The notes under the pieces are model-generated. The model searched no databases. It saw nothing but the letters and a program-made list of their open reading frames with translations, and was not told the DNA's origin. Shown one piece after another: positions 1-8,473 of a DNA stretch of 64,000 nucleotides. The stretch comes from Cellulomonas sp. JH27-2 (lineage in GTDB: Bacteria; Actinomycetota; Actinomycetes; Actinomycetales; Cellulomonadaceae). Position numbers and translations under genes: made by a program. Location of the stretch: contig NZ_JACYFR010000001.1 in NCBI RefSeq assembly GCF_014837175.1, positions 62,001-126,000 of the forward strand. Reading direction: 5' to 3'. Each line of letters begins with the position of its first letter. Within the stretch, counting starts at the first letter, position 1.

Positions 1-362
1 CCCGCCGTGCAGCACACCGCCGCGTTCCGGGGGTTGCGGCCCGTCGCGAAGGCGTTGGGTGCCATCGTCGGCGAGACGTACAGGCGCGGCATGGGCTGCT
101 TGGCCGACGTGGAGAGCTCACGCACGATCCGGTACATCGCCGGCTGCTCCGCCTCGCTGACCGGCGCGGCGCGCATGGAACGGATGGCGATCTTGTCGCT
201 GTTCCAGTAGCCGACGAAGGTCATCACCAGGCCGAGCGCGGTGAAGATCAGCAGGTACCGGGGTGTCCCACCGCCAAGGATCCAGCCGATCCCGAGCAGC
301 ACAGCCCACATGACGCCGAACAGGGCCGCCGTCTTCAGGCCGTTGTAGTGCTGGTGCCCCAT
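1..362 (-). CDS. htpX: HtpX-like membrane zinc metalloprotease, N-terminal part (runs off left edge)
   Basis: This is the N-terminal ~120 residues of an M48-type HtpX protease, which degrades misfolded membrane proteins. The start is an ATG giving MGHQHYNGLK. Two hydrophobic stretches follow (about residues 10-27 and 33-47), then the family blocks SEAEQPAMYRIVRELS and APNAFATGRNPRNAAVC, which in HtpX lie just before the catalytic HEXXH helix. The zinc site itself is outside the window, so catalytic integrity cannot be judged. It is transcribed leftward behind fprA with an 79-base gap. In mycobacteria htpX also lies next to the polyprenyl synthase/menJ region, which supports the call. Confidence 0.88.
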   Translation of the reverse strand, partial: MGHQHYNGLKTAALFGVMWAVLLGIGWILGGGTPRYLLIFTALGLVMTFVGYWNSDKIAIRSMRAAPVSEAEQPAMYRIVRELSTSAKQPMPRLYVSPTMAPNAFATGRNPRNAAVCCTA

Positions 363-441
363 GCGTCCGTCCTCCTCGAGATGTCGAACCTGCCAACGTC
401 CCGAGGATTCTCGCAGTTCCCTGCGCCGCAGCAGGCGCCAG

Positions 442-1824
442 TCAGCTCACCGACGCGCGGTTCAGCGCGACCTGCACCATCTCGTCGCGCGGGACCACCT
501 TGATGCGCTCGCGGCCGTGCGGCTCACCCAGCGTCTTCTCGTAGGCGTCGAGCAGCTCCCAGTCGGTCCACTGGATGACGTCGACGCCACGCTCGGTGAG
601 GAAGTCCACGATCGCCGCGGGGTCGCGGTCGGTCGCCGTGTAGAACGCCTCGCCGGCGGCCTCGACGTCCTCGCTCAGGTGGCGGATGGTCTCCGACGCG
701 TCCGACTTGGTGTGGCCGATGAGGCCGACGGGGCCACGCTTGATCCAGCCCGTCGCGTACACGCCGTCGATGTGCTCGCCGTCCACGTCGAGCACCCTGC
801 CCTCGCGGTTGGGGATGACGCCCGCGACGTCGTCGAACGGGATGTCCACCAGCGGCGAGCCGAAGTACCCGACCGCGCGGTAAACCGCCTGGACGTCCCA
901 GTCGTGGAACTGGCCGGTGCCCGTGACGTTGCCGTCGCCGTTGAGCGCCGTGCGCTCGGTGCGCAGGCCGACGACCTTGCCGTCCTCACCCACGATCTCG
1001 GCCGGCTTGTGCAGGAAGTGCAGGTGGAGGCGGCGGCTGGCCGAGTTCTCCTCCGGGTCCTTCAGCGTCCAGTCCGTCAGGGTCTTGACGACCTGCTTGG
1101 TCTGGTTCGACGAGTGGATCGCAGCCATCGAGCCCTCGTCGAACTCGAAGTCCTCCGGGTAGACGATGACGTCGACGTCCGGGACGTGACCCAGCTCGCG
1201 GAGCTCCAAGGGCGAGAACTTCACCTGCGCGGGACCGCGACGCGCGAACACGTGCACGTCGGTGACCGGCGAGGCCTTCAGGACGGCGTAGACGTTGGCC
1301 GGCACGTCGGTCGGCAGCATGTCGTCCGCGTGCTTGGCCAGCACGCGCGCCACGTCGAGCGCGACGTTGCCCGCGCCCAGCACCGCGACCTGCTGCGCGT
1401 GCAGCGGCCACGTGCGCGCGACGTCGGGGTGCCCGTCGTACCAGGACACGAAGTCGGCGGCGCCGTAGGAGCCGTCCAGCTCGATGCCCGGGATCGGCAG
1501 CGCCGCGTCGCGGAACGAGCCCGTCGAGAAGATGACCGCGTCGTAGAACTGGCGCAGGTCGTCGAGCTTGAGGTCCGTGCCGTAGTCGACGTTGGCGAGC
1601 AGACGGATGTCGCCGCGCTCCAGCACCTTGTGCAGGGCGACGATGATCTGCTTGATGCGCGGGTGGTCCGGTGCCACGCCGTAGCGGACCAGGCCGAAGG
1701 GCGCGGGCAGTCGCTCGAACAGGTCGATGCTGACGTCGAGGCCGCTCTTGGAGAGGATGTCCGAGGCGTAGATGCCGGCCGGGCCGGCGCCCACCACGGC
1801 TACGCGCAGGGTCGGGGTGCTCAC
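442..1824 (-). CDS. fprA: Ferredoxin/adrenodoxin-type NADP+ reductase (FprA family)
   Basis: A 460-residue flavoprotein that transfers electrons between NADPH and ferredoxin. It opens with an FAD-binding Rossmann motif (VAVVGAGPAGIYASDIL, residues 7-23), followed by LPAPFGLVRYGVAPDH typical of adrenodoxin-reductase-like FprA enzymes, and a second nucleotide-binding motif VLGAGNVALDVAR for NADPH. The C-terminal GWIKRGPVGLIGHTKSDA block is also family-typical. Length matches the family. I chose the GTG start because it places the Rossmann strand at the N-terminus and has GGAAGG upstream; the open frame continues further upstream but codes for nothing recognisable. A -10-like TACACT lies at 1892-1897 on the minus strand, with a weak iron-box-like sequence just upstream of it. 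Confidence 0.93.
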   Translation of the reverse strand: MSTPTLRVAVVGAGPAGIYASDILSKSGLDVSIDLFERLPAPFGLVRYGVAPDHPRIKQIIVALHKVLERGDIRLLANVDYGTDLKLDDLRQFYDAVIFSTGSFRDAALPIPGIELDGSYGAADFVSWYDGHPDVARTWPLHAQQVAVLGAGNVALDVARVLAKHADDMLPTDVPANVYAVLKASPVTDVHVFARRGPAQVKFSPLELRELGHVPDVDVIVYPEDFEFDEGSMAAIHSSNQTKQVVKTLTDWTLKDPEENSASRRLHLHFLHKPAEIVGEDGKVVGLRTERTALNGDGNVTGTGQFHDWDVQAVYRAVGYFGSPLVDIPFDDVAGVIPNREGRVLDVDGEHIDGVYATGWIKRGPVGLIGHTKSDASETIRHLSEDVEAAGEAFYTATDRDPAAIVDFLTERGVDVIQWTDWELLDAYEKTLGEPHGRERIKVVPRDEMVQVALNRASVS

Positions 1825-1902
1825 GGGTGCGGTGCCTTCCGATCGGGGAGCCCGCCCGGGTGCGTCACGGGGCAGGGCTGGTCTGCGGACCAGTGTAGGA
1901 CT

Positions 1903-1921
1903 CCAGGTGAGTCTTGCCTCA
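1903..1921. promoter_or_regulatory. Weak iron-box-like (DtxR/IdeR) palindrome before fprA
   Basis: This 19-bp element (ccaggtgagtcttgcctca) matches 12 of 19 positions of the actinobacterial DtxR/IdeR consensus. It lies just upstream of the -10-like TACACT of fprA, where a -35 element would sit. Placement is sensible for an iron-linked ferredoxin reductase, but the match is modest and no partner gene in the window confirms it. Confidence 0.25.
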
Positions 1922-1977
1922 GTCCCCGGCCACAATGCGGACAAGGTGAGTGGGAATTGCCGCGTGGTGACGTCACC

Positions 1978-1983
1978 TAGAGT
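1978..1983 (+). promoter_or_regulatory. -10 box of rarD, leaderless arrangement
   Basis: TAGAGT ends six bases before the GTG start of rarD and no Shine-Dalgarno sequence precedes the start. Transcription would begin at or next to the start codon, giving a leaderless mRNA. Confidence 0.5.
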
Positions 1984-1989
1984 CGCTGG

Positions 1990-2925
1990 GTGCCGACCAC
2001 CTCGACCCGCGCCGGGTTCGCCGCAGGCATCGCGGCCTACTCGCTCTGGGGCGTCTTCCCCCTGTACTTCCCACTGCTGGAACCCGCCGGCGCCGTCGAG
2101 ATCATCGCGCACCGCGTCGTCTGGTCGCTCGTCGTCTGCCTCGTCGCCCTGCTCGCCACCCGCTCGTGGGGCGCGTTCGTCGCGACGCTGCGCGACCGAC
2201 GGGCCTTCGGTCTGCTCGCTCTCGCGGCCGTGCTGCTCGCGGTCAACTGGCTGGTCTACGTCGTCGCCGTGCTGTCCGACCGCGTCGTCGACGCCTCGCT
2301 CGGCTACTTCATCAACCCGCTGGTCACCGTGGCGCTCGCGGTCGCGCTGCTGGGTGAGCGGCTCCGCCCGACGCAGTGGGTCGCGCTCGGCTTCGGCGCG
2401 GCGGCCGTCGTCGTCATCACCGTCGGATACGGCCGCCTGCCCTGGATCGCGCTGACCCTGGCGCTGAGCTTCGGCCTCTACGGGCTGCTCAAGAATCGCG
2501 TGGGCCGCTCGGTCGAGGCGCTGCCCGGCCTGGCCACCGAGACCCTCGCGCTCGCGCCGCTCTCGCTCGGCTACCTGCTGGTGCTGCAGTGGCAGGGCAC
2601 CGGCTCGTTCACGACGCACGGGGCCTGGCACGCTGCGGCGCTCGCGTCCGCCGGCCTCGTCACAGCGGTCCCGCTGCTGCTTTTCGGGTCCGCCGCCCGG
2701 CGGCTGCCGCTGTCCGTCGTCGGGATGCTGCAGTACCTGACGCCCGTGCTGCAGTTCCTCATCGGCGTCCTCGTCTTCCACGAGGTCATGCCGCCCGCGC
2801 GCTGGTGGGGGTTCGGTCTCGTGTGGGTCGCGCTCGTCCTGCTCAGCGCTGACGCGCTGCGGCACTCGCGGGCGCAGCAGCTCGCCCGCCGGGCCGACGA
2901 ACGCGCTGCGGGGTCAGCAGCCTGA
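1990..2925 (+). CDS. rarD: EamA-family permease, RarD-like
   Basis: A 311-residue integral membrane protein of the drug/metabolite transporter superfamily. About ten hydrophobic helices run through the protein in two EamA halves. The opening RAGFAAGIAAYSLWGVFPLY and the motifs IIAHRVVWSL and LGYFINPLVTVALA are the RarD signature; the second half carries GMLQYLTPVLQFLIGVLVFHE. The substrate of RarD proteins is not settled; chloramphenicol resistance gave the name. The GTG start fits the -10 box six bases upstream. The gene is monocistronic, divergent from fprA, and its last 12 bases overlap the convergent gene on the other strand. Confidence 0.88.
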   Translation: MPTTSTRAGFAAGIAAYSLWGVFPLYFPLLEPAGAVEIIAHRVVWSLVVCLVALLATRSWGAFVATLRDRRAFGLLALAAVLLAVNWLVYVVAVLSDRVVDASLGYFINPLVTVALAVALLGERLRPTQWVALGFGAAAVVVITVGYGRLPWIALTLALSFGLYGLLKNRVGRSVEALPGLATETLALAPLSLGYLLVLQWQGTGSFTTHGAWHAAALASAGLVTAVPLLLFGSAARRLPLSVVGMLQYLTPVLQFLIGVLVFHEVMPPARWWGFGLVWVALVLLSADALRHSRAQQLARRADERAAGSAA

Positions 2926-3345
2926 CGCCTCCTCGACGTCGGCCTGGATCGAGACGTCCAGCTCGTCGGCGATTCGGTCGACGACGAGGAACGCCGTGGT
3001 GCCCTCGAACGGGCGCGACAGGCACAGCTCGACGTCTGCATCCGACTCCCCCATCCCACGGACCCAGCCGAGCTGGTTGGCGCGGTCCGCATAGAACGCC
3101 AGCGCGTCCGCCGAGCCGTCGCTGATCGACTGTGCCGCCGACGCGGCGTCCTCGTCCTCGTCGCACGGCCCCGCCACGACGGCGCCCGCGTCGGCTCCCG
3201 GCGGGGCGACGGCGAACATCGGATCGGCCACGATCGAAGCCGTCAGTGCGCGGTCCGTGTCCGTGCACCCGCGCGAGACGACCGTGACGACGGCCACGGC
3301 ACCGAGGACGACGAGCATCGCCACACCGACGACGAGCGACGACAC
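2914..3345 (-). CDS. Small membrane-anchored or secreted protein, unknown function
   Basis: I do not recognise this 143-residue protein. It begins with a hydrophobic segment (about residues 2-22, MSSLVVGVAMLVVLGAVAVV) without a lipobox, so it is probably a signal anchor with the rest outside the cell. The exported part is acidic and holds four cysteines (in RGCTD, GPCDED, ELCLS and the final SGC), an even number that could form two disulfides. It starts 57 bases after the PP2C gene on the same strand and probably shares its transcript. The GTG start is uncertain; a somewhat longer N-terminus is possible. Its 3' end overlaps rarD on the opposite strand by 12 bases. Confidence 0.65.
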   Translation of the reverse strand: MSSLVVGVAMLVVLGAVAVVTVVSRGCTDTDRALTASIVADPMFAVAPPGADAGAVVAGPCDEDEDAASAAQSISDGSADALAFYADRANQLGWVRGMGESDADVELCLSRPFEGTTAFLVVDRIADELDVSIQADVEEASGC

Positions 3346-3402
3346 CGCGGTACCGGGGCAGTCGTCGAGCCAGGATCGGGACGGGTGTCGCGACCGGGAC
3401 GG

Positions 3403-4137
3403 TCATCGGGCCGCCGCCGTCTCTGCGTCGACGACCAGCACCGTGACGTTGTCCGAACCGCCTGCGGCGAGCGCGGCCTCGACCAGCCGGTCGGCGGCCG
3501 CCTGCGGGTCGGGCTCCGCCTTGAGCTCGGCCTCGATGCGGCTGTCCGGGACCTCGTCGGTCAGGCCGTCCGAGCACACGAGCATCCGGTCCCCCGGGCT
3601 CACCGGGATCCAGAACACGTCGGGATCGACCGTCTCGGAGCCGCCGCCCAGGGCGCGCGTGACGACGTTGCGTCGCGGGTAGCGCGCGGCGTCCTGCGGC
3701 GGGACGACGCCGCTCGCGACGAGCTCGGCGACCTCGGAGTGGTCCTGCGTGACCTGCTCCAGCACGCCGCCGGCCATGCGGTAGGTCCGCGAGTCCCCGA
3801 CGTTGAGGACCAGCCAGCACGGCGTCCCGCTGTGCTCGCTCAGCACGACGCCCGTCGCGGTGGTGCCCGGGCGCCGCAGGGGGTCGTCGGCGGGCAGGGC
3901 GCGGACGCGGGCGTGCGCCGCGCGGATCACCTGCCGGGCGCGGGCCAGGTCGGGCGTGCCGCGGCCCAGGACCCGCAACGCCTCGACGGCCGTGCGGCTC
4001 GCCAGCTCGCCGGCCTCGTGGCCGCCCATGCCGTCCGCGACGACGTACACGCCGCCGCCCGCGTGCAGCGCGTCCTCGTTGGTCGCGCGCCCCGCACGTT
4101 CCGTGGCCACGCCGACCGCCACGCGCACCGCCGTCAC
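3403..4137 (-). CDS. PP2C-type serine/threonine protein phosphatase
   Basis: A 244-residue soluble metal-dependent phosphatase with all PP2C core motifs: ATNEDA, VVADGMGGHEAGE (metal-binding Asp and Gly), LVLNVGDSRTYRM, VCSDGLTDEV and GGSDNVTVLVV. It lacks the transmembrane segment and extracellular domain of PstP-type phosphatases, so it is a cytosolic PrpC/PPP-like form. It should reverse Ser/Thr kinase signalling. The next gene upstream encodes an FHA phosphothreonine-binding protein, supporting a shared signalling role, but no kinase is encoded in the window. The GTG start overlaps the stop of a possible 12-codon leader ORF. Confidence 0.93.
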   Translation of the reverse strand: MTAVRVAVGVATERAGRATNEDALHAGGGVYVVADGMGGHEAGELASRTAVEALRVLGRGTPDLARARQVIRAAHARVRALPADDPLRRPGTTATGVVLSEHSGTPCWLVLNVGDSRTYRMAGGVLEQVTQDHSEVAELVASGVVPPQDAARYPRRNVVTRALGGGSETVDPDVFWIPVSPGDRMLVCSDGLTDEVPDSRIEAELKAEPDPQAAADRLVEAALAAGGSDNVTVLVVDAETAAAR

Positions 4138-4172
4138 CGGGTCGTCCCCGCCGACGTGCGCGCGATGCTCAT
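4134..4172 (-). CDS. Possible 12-codon leader ORF translationally coupled to the PP2C gene
   Basis: An ATG preceded by CAGGGAG opens a 12-codon reading frame (MSIARTSAGTTR) whose TGA overlaps the GTG start of the phosphatase gene as GTGA. The same overlap is used between true genes elsewhere in this window. It could be a coupling peptide that sets PP2C translation, or chance; there is no protein-level evidence. Confidence 0.25.
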   Translation of the reverse strand: MSIARTSAGTTR

Positions 4173-4215
4173 CGTGCTCCCTGGGCCGGCTCCGGAGGTC
4201 GTCGGCCCAGCATAG

Positions 4216-5643
4216 TCAGCGGCGCTCGACCCTCGCGCTGCGCTGCCCGAACCGGATGGTCCAACCCGGCCCGACCAGCGCACGCGTGCCGGCCGGCAGC
4301 GTCGCTGCCACGCCGTCGGGGTCCACGAGCACGGTCCCGTTCACCGACGCGCGGTCGATGACCCACAGCTCGTCGCCCGCCGGGGTCAGCCCGAACGAGA
4401 CGTGCACCTTCGAGACCGACCGTGCAGGGTCGTCGATCACGACGACGTGCACGATCCCCATCTCGCCCTCGGGGCTGCGCCCGACGATCCCGTCACCCGT
4501 GACGTCGAACTGCTGGCCCGTGTCGAAGACCATCCGCAGGACGGCTTCGCGGTCCTGCGGCATGCTCTCTCGCAGCCGCGTGTACTCCAGGTCGCCCAGG
4601 TCCTCGGCCCGCGGCACCGGCACGACGCCCGGCTGACCGGGGTAGCCGGTGATCAGCGGTGCGGTGGCCGGCTTCGGGTCCGCGGCCGGGCTCGGTTCCG
4701 GCGTCGGCTCCTGGTCGGCAGCACCGGGAGCACCCGCCGCGCCGCTCTGTGACGCCTGGGAGGCCGCCTCCTGCGCCGCGACCGTCTCCTGCCACGCCGC
4801 CGGGTTCTCGGCGGCCTGGGCAGCCGCCAGCCGCTCGGTGTACGCCGAGGCGACGGGGCCACCGCGCGGGCGCACCGGCGGGGCGGGCTCCGGCTTCGCG
4901 GCGGACGGGGCCGCCGGGGGCGTCGGAGACGACTCGGGCAGGCGGCTCCAGTCGGGCGCGCCCGCTGCCGCCAGGGCCGCGCCGTTCGTCGGACCGTCCG
5001 TGGCGCCCGGCGCCGCCTCGAATCGGGCTACGGGTGCGGGCCATGCCACGCCCTCGGGCTGCTCGGGCATGGGCGGGACGACGGGCAGCGGGCGTACGGG
5101 CTGCTGCGCCGGGGCCGCCCCACCCCCGACGGCCCGCTCGACGGCCTGGTTCCACGCACCCGCTCCGGACTTGCGCGGCCTCAGGGCGGAGGCGCGCAGC
5201 ACCAGGGTGCCGGCCGCCTTGTCGTGCCAGCCGCGCTGCGCGGGGCCGTCGTCGAAGGCGCCGGACGCGACGACGACGAGGGCGCCGACGCCGCAGGCCA
5301 GCGACCCGGCGGCGACGACGAGCTGGCGCACGAGGATCTTGACCAGGCCGGCCGGTGCACCGGTCTCCGTGGACACCGTGCGGTAGCCCAGCAGCGCGGA
5401 GCCGACGGTCGCGCCCGTGAACGCCTCCGCGAACCACTGCCCGATCCCGACGAGGACCGCCAGGACGAGCCCGACCATCAGGTAGCTCGGCTGCCCGGTG
5501 ACCGCGACGAGCAGGAGCCCGACGCAGTACGCGAGCGTCCCCACGAGCCCGTCGATCACGAACGCGCCGACGCGACCGCCGACGGGTGCGACGGTGCCCG
5601 GGCTCACCGGGACCCCGGCCCCGGGGAATGTCGAGCTGCTCAC
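4216..5643 (-). CDS. RDD membrane domain protein with C-terminal FHA domain
   Basis: A 475-residue protein in three parts. Residues ~15-140 form an RDD domain with hydrophobic helices (GGRVGAFVIDGLVGTLAYCV is the R-D signature). Residues ~150-370 are a Pro/Ala/Glu-rich, probably disordered linker. Residues ~375-470 are an FHA domain with the conserved pattern IVGRSPEG, SVSKVHVSF and ASVNGT, which binds phosphothreonine peptides. It is likely a membrane receptor that docks phosphorylated partners. The PP2C gene follows directly downstream, so kinase substrate and phosphatase functions are genetically linked. The GTG start has a GGAGTGGGGG Shine-Dalgarno region. Confidence 0.88.
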   Translation of the reverse strand: MSSSTFPGAGVPVSPGTVAPVGGRVGAFVIDGLVGTLAYCVGLLLVAVTGQPSYLMVGLVLAVLVGIGQWFAEAFTGATVGSALLGYRTVSTETGAPAGLVKILVRQLVVAAGSLACGVGALVVVASGAFDDGPAQRGWHDKAAGTLVLRASALRPRKSGAGAWNQAVERAVGGGAAPAQQPVRPLPVVPPMPEQPEGVAWPAPVARFEAAPGATDGPTNGAALAAAGAPDWSRLPESSPTPPAAPSAAKPEPAPPVRPRGGPVASAYTERLAAAQAAENPAAWQETVAAQEAASQASQSGAAGAPGAADQEPTPEPSPAADPKPATAPLITGYPGQPGVVPVPRAEDLGDLEYTRLRESMPQDREAVLRMVFDTGQQFDVTGDGIVGRSPEGEMGIVHVVVIDDPARSVSKVHVSFGLTPAGDELWVIDRASVNGTVLVDPDGVAATLPAGTRALVGPGWTIRFGQRSARVERR

Positions 5644-5731
5644 GTGACCCCCACTCCTGGTCGGCGGCCGTCGTGGCCGCGCGGCACATCGTGCCAGAGC
5701 GGAGGCCCCCGGCGCGACGCGGGTCGCAGGG

Positions 5732-6739
5732 TCAGGACGCGCGGTCCACCAGCAGGTCCGCGAAGGCGACGAGCGCCTCCTTGACGGGACCGTCCGGCAG
5801 CGGGGCGAGCTCGGCCGTCGCGGCCCGGATCAGGGCCACCGACCGCTCGCGCGTCTCGTCGACGACGGGGTGGGCCGCCAGCGCCGCGACGGCTGCCGCG
5901 AGGGCGTCGTCGTCGGACAAGTCGGCGTCGAGCAGGGCCAGCGTGCGCCGATCCTCGTCCGTCGCGTCCGGGCCGGCCGCGCGGGCCCGCAGCAGCAGCA
6001 CCGGCATCGTCGGGACACCTTCACGCAGGTCGGTGCCGGGCGTCTTGCCGGTCACCGCGCCGGCCGAGGTCAGGTCGATGACGTCGTCTGCGAGCTGGAA
6101 CGCGACGCCGATCTTCTCGCCGTAGGCGGCAACGGTCGCGACGACGTCCGGCGTGCAGCCCGCGAACATCGCACCCAGGCGCGCGGAGGTCGCGATGAGC
6201 GAGCCCGTCTTGTCGGCGAGCACCTGCAGGTAGTGCTCCACCGGGTCGTCGTCGGCGCGCGGCCCGACGGTCTCGTGGAGCTGGCCCAGGCACAGGCGCT
6301 CGAACGTCGCCGACTGGATCCGCACCGCCTCCGGGCCCAGACCGGCGACGGTCGACGACGCACGCGCGAACAGCAGGTCGCCGGTCAGGATCGCCACCGA
6401 GTTGCCCCACACCTGGTGGGCGGTCGGGGCGCCGCGACGCACGGGAGCCGAGTCCATCACGTCGTCGTGGTAGAGCGTGGCCAGGTGGGTCAGCTCCACG
6501 ACGACGGCGGCGTCGAGCACCTCGCGCCGCGCACCGTCGCCCAGCTCCGCGGCCAGCAGCGTCAGCACCACCCGCAGCCGCTTGCCCCCGGCGTTCATCA
6601 GGTGCCGCGAGGCCTCGTCGGCCAGAGAGTCCGCATGGGACACGGCGTCACGCAGCCGCTCCTCGACCAGCGCGAGGCGGTCGGTGAGGCGCGCAGCCAG
6701 GTCCGGATCGGCCAGCGGGATGGCCGTCGTCGTCGTCAC
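5732..6739 (-). CDS. Long-chain polyprenyl diphosphate synthase (menaquinone side chain)
   Basis: A 335-residue trans-isoprenyl diphosphate synthase. It has the first Asp-rich motif in YHDDVMDSAPVRRG, preceded by NAGGKRLR, and the second Asp motif in FQLADDVIDL. These bind Mg-diphosphate and add isopentenyl units to an allylic primer. Chain length cannot be read reliably, but position at the end of the menJ-nuo operon points to the heptaprenyl- to decaprenyl-class chain of menaquinone (GrcC1/HepT role). I chose the GTG start giving VTTTTAIPLADPDL; the open frame extends 13 codons further upstream. It begins 48 bases after nuoN. Confidence 0.88.
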   Translation of the reverse strand: MTTTTAIPLADPDLAARLTDRLALVEERLRDAVSHADSLADEASRHLMNAGGKRLRVVLTLLAAELGDGARREVLDAAVVVELTHLATLYHDDVMDSAPVRRGAPTAHQVWGNSVAILTGDLLFARASSTVAGLGPEAVRIQSATFERLCLGQLHETVGPRADDDPVEHYLQVLADKTGSLIATSARLGAMFAGCTPDVVATVAAYGEKIGVAFQLADDVIDLTSAGAVTGKTPGTDLREGVPTMPVLLLRARAAGPDATDEDRRTLALLDADLSDDDALAAAVAALAAHPVVDETRERSVALIRAATAELAPLPDGPVKEALVAFADLLVDRAS

Positions 6740-6787
6740 AAGGACGAACCTATCCCGCGCGAGCGCCTGCCCCGGCACCGACGGGCG

Positions 6788-8473
6788 TCACGGCAGGAAC
6801 GTCGACATGTGCGAGATCGCGTCGAGCACCGGCGTCGGGAACACGCCGAGCACCAGCGTGACCGCCGCACACACCGCGATCGCGACCGTCGCGAAGCCCT
6901 CGGTCCCGACCACCGTGGTGGTGACGGACGGTGCGCGCTGCGCGACGAGCGTCGCGACGGCACCGCCGTCGGCGTCCACCGGAACGTCGTCGCCTGCCTC
7001 GACCGGAGCAGCGGCGGCGGCGTCGTCGGCCTCGTCGGCCGTCTGGTCCGCCGGTGCGTCGCTGAAGAACATCAGCACGACGATGCGCACGTAGAAGAAC
7101 GCGGCGCCCGCCGACGCGAGCACGCCGAGCAGGGCCAGCGGCCACGCGCCGCCGTCGACCGCCGCGGAGAACACGCCGAACTTCCCGATGAAGCCGGCCG
7201 TGAGCGGGATGCCCGCGAACGAGAACAGGAACAGCGCGAACGACCCCGCGAGCCACGGGTGCCGGCGGCCGATGCCGGCCCACTGCGACAGGTGCGTCGC
7301 CTCGCCGAGCACGATGCCGTCGGCGTCCCGCTCGCGCACCAGCCACACCACGCCGAACGCGCCGATCGTGGCGGCGCCGTAGACGAGCAGGTAGAACAGC
7401 ACGGCCGAGACGCCCTGCGCGTCGAGCGCGACGATGCCGGTGAGGATGAACCCGGCGTGCGCGACCGACGAGTACGCGAGCAGCCGCTTCATGTCGGTCT
7501 GCGTCATGGCGATGACGGTCCCGACGACCATCGTCGCGATCGTCACGATCCACAGGACGACGTCGAGGTCCCACTTCAGCCCGGGCATGACCGTGTACCA
7601 GACCCGCAGCAGCGCACCGAAGGCGGCGACCTTGGTGCAGGCCGCCATGAACCCGGTGATCGGCGTCGGGGCCCCCTGGTAGACGTCGGGCGTCCAGCTG
7701 TGGAACGGCACCGCACCGAGCTTGAACAGCAGACCGGCCAGGACCAGGACGGAGCCCACGAGCAGCAGGGAGTCGGTGCCGGTCGGCGTGGCGACGGCGG
7801 TGGTGATCCGCGCGTAGGTGAGCGAGCCGCTGTAGCCGTAGAGCAGCCCGATGCCGAAGAGCATGAGCGCCGAGGCGAACGCACCGAGCAGGAAGTACTT
7901 CATGGCCGCCTCCTGCGAGAGCAGGCGACGGCGACGGGCCAGACCTGTGAGCAGGTAGAGCGGCAGGGACAGGACCTCGAGCGCGACGAAGAGCGTGAGG
8001 AAGTCACCTGCTGCGGGGAAGACGAGCATGCCTCCGGTGGCGAACAGGACCAGCGGGTAGACCTCGGTCTGCTGCAGCCCGCGGCGGCGCGCCAGCTCCT
8101 CGTAGTCCGACCCGGGCACCGCGGCGGCGGTGGGCGCGAAGGCGTCCTCACCCGTGCTGGTGCGGTCGGCGACGGTCAGCAGCGCGACGATCGCGAGGAG
8201 CGCGATCGTGCCCTGCAGGACGAGCGTCGGGCCGTCGACGACGAGCGAGTCGCCGAGCACCCGCACGCCGCCCGTGCGCTTGACGCCGTTCCAGAGCAGC
8301 GCAACCGCCAGGACCGCACCCGCGAGCGCTGCCAGCGAGAACGCGAGCTGGACGACCCGACGGCGGCGCTCGGGGACGAACGCCTCGAGCAGCACGCCGA
8401 TCGCGGCCGCGCCGAGCACGACGAGGACGGGGCTCAGGTGCGCCCAGTCGACCTGGGGGGCCGTGAACGTCAC
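6788..8473 (-). CDS. nuoN: NADH-quinone oxidoreductase subunit N
   Basis: A 561-residue antiporter-like membrane subunit of the proton-pumping arm of complex I, about 14 helices. Diagnostic stretches include LFVALEVLSLPLYLL, AAMKYFLLGAFASALMLFGI, FKLGAVPFHSWTPDVYQGAP with the channel Lys and His, and MKRLLAYSSVAHAGFILTG. A charged Ala/Asp/Glu-rich loop (about residues 468-510) before the last helix is longer than in model proteins. Its ATG overlaps the nuoM stop by four bases, so the two are translationally coupled. Confidence 0.95.
   Translation of the reverse strand: MTFTAPQVDWAHLSPVLVVLGAAAIGVLLEAFVPERRRRVVQLAFSLAALAGAVLAVALLWNGVKRTGGVRVLGDSLVVDGPTLVLQGTIALLAIVALLTVADRTSTGEDAFAPTAAAVPGSDYEELARRRGLQQTEVYPLVLFATGGMLVFPAAGDFLTLFVALEVLSLPLYLLTGLARRRRLLSQEAAMKYFLLGAFASALMLFGIGLLYGYSGSLTYARITTAVATPTGTDSLLLVGSVLVLAGLLFKLGAVPFHSWTPDVYQGAPTPITGFMAACTKVAAFGALLRVWYTVMPGLKWDLDVVLWIVTIATMVVGTVIAMTQTDMKRLLAYSSVAHAGFILTGIVALDAQGVSAVLFYLLVYGAATIGAFGVVWLVRERDADGIVLGEATHLSQWAGIGRRHPWLAGSFALFLFSFAGIPLTAGFIGKFGVFSAAVDGGAWPLALLGVLASAGAAFFYVRIVVLMFFSDAPADQTADEADDAAAAAPVEAGDDVPVDADGGAVATLVAQRAPSVTTTVVGTEGFATVAIAVCAAVTLVLGVFPTPVLDAISHMSTFLP

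Noticed and set aside
1825..2865. Extending fprA upstream to an 807-codon protein
   Set aside because: The extra 347 codons run antisense through rarD and are low-complexity; the Rossmann motif belongs near the N-terminus.
2843..3820. Longer frame overlapping the small anchored protein and PP2C gene on the minus strand
   Set aside because: The translation is Arg/Gly-rich with no motif, while the two alternative frames encode coherent proteins.
5664..5695. Terminator for the nuo-polyprenyl synthase operon (GCGGCC-n5-GGCCGC and GGCAC-atc-GTGCC)
   Set aside because: The two stems are only 6 and 5 bp and common by chance at this GC content; left unannotated.
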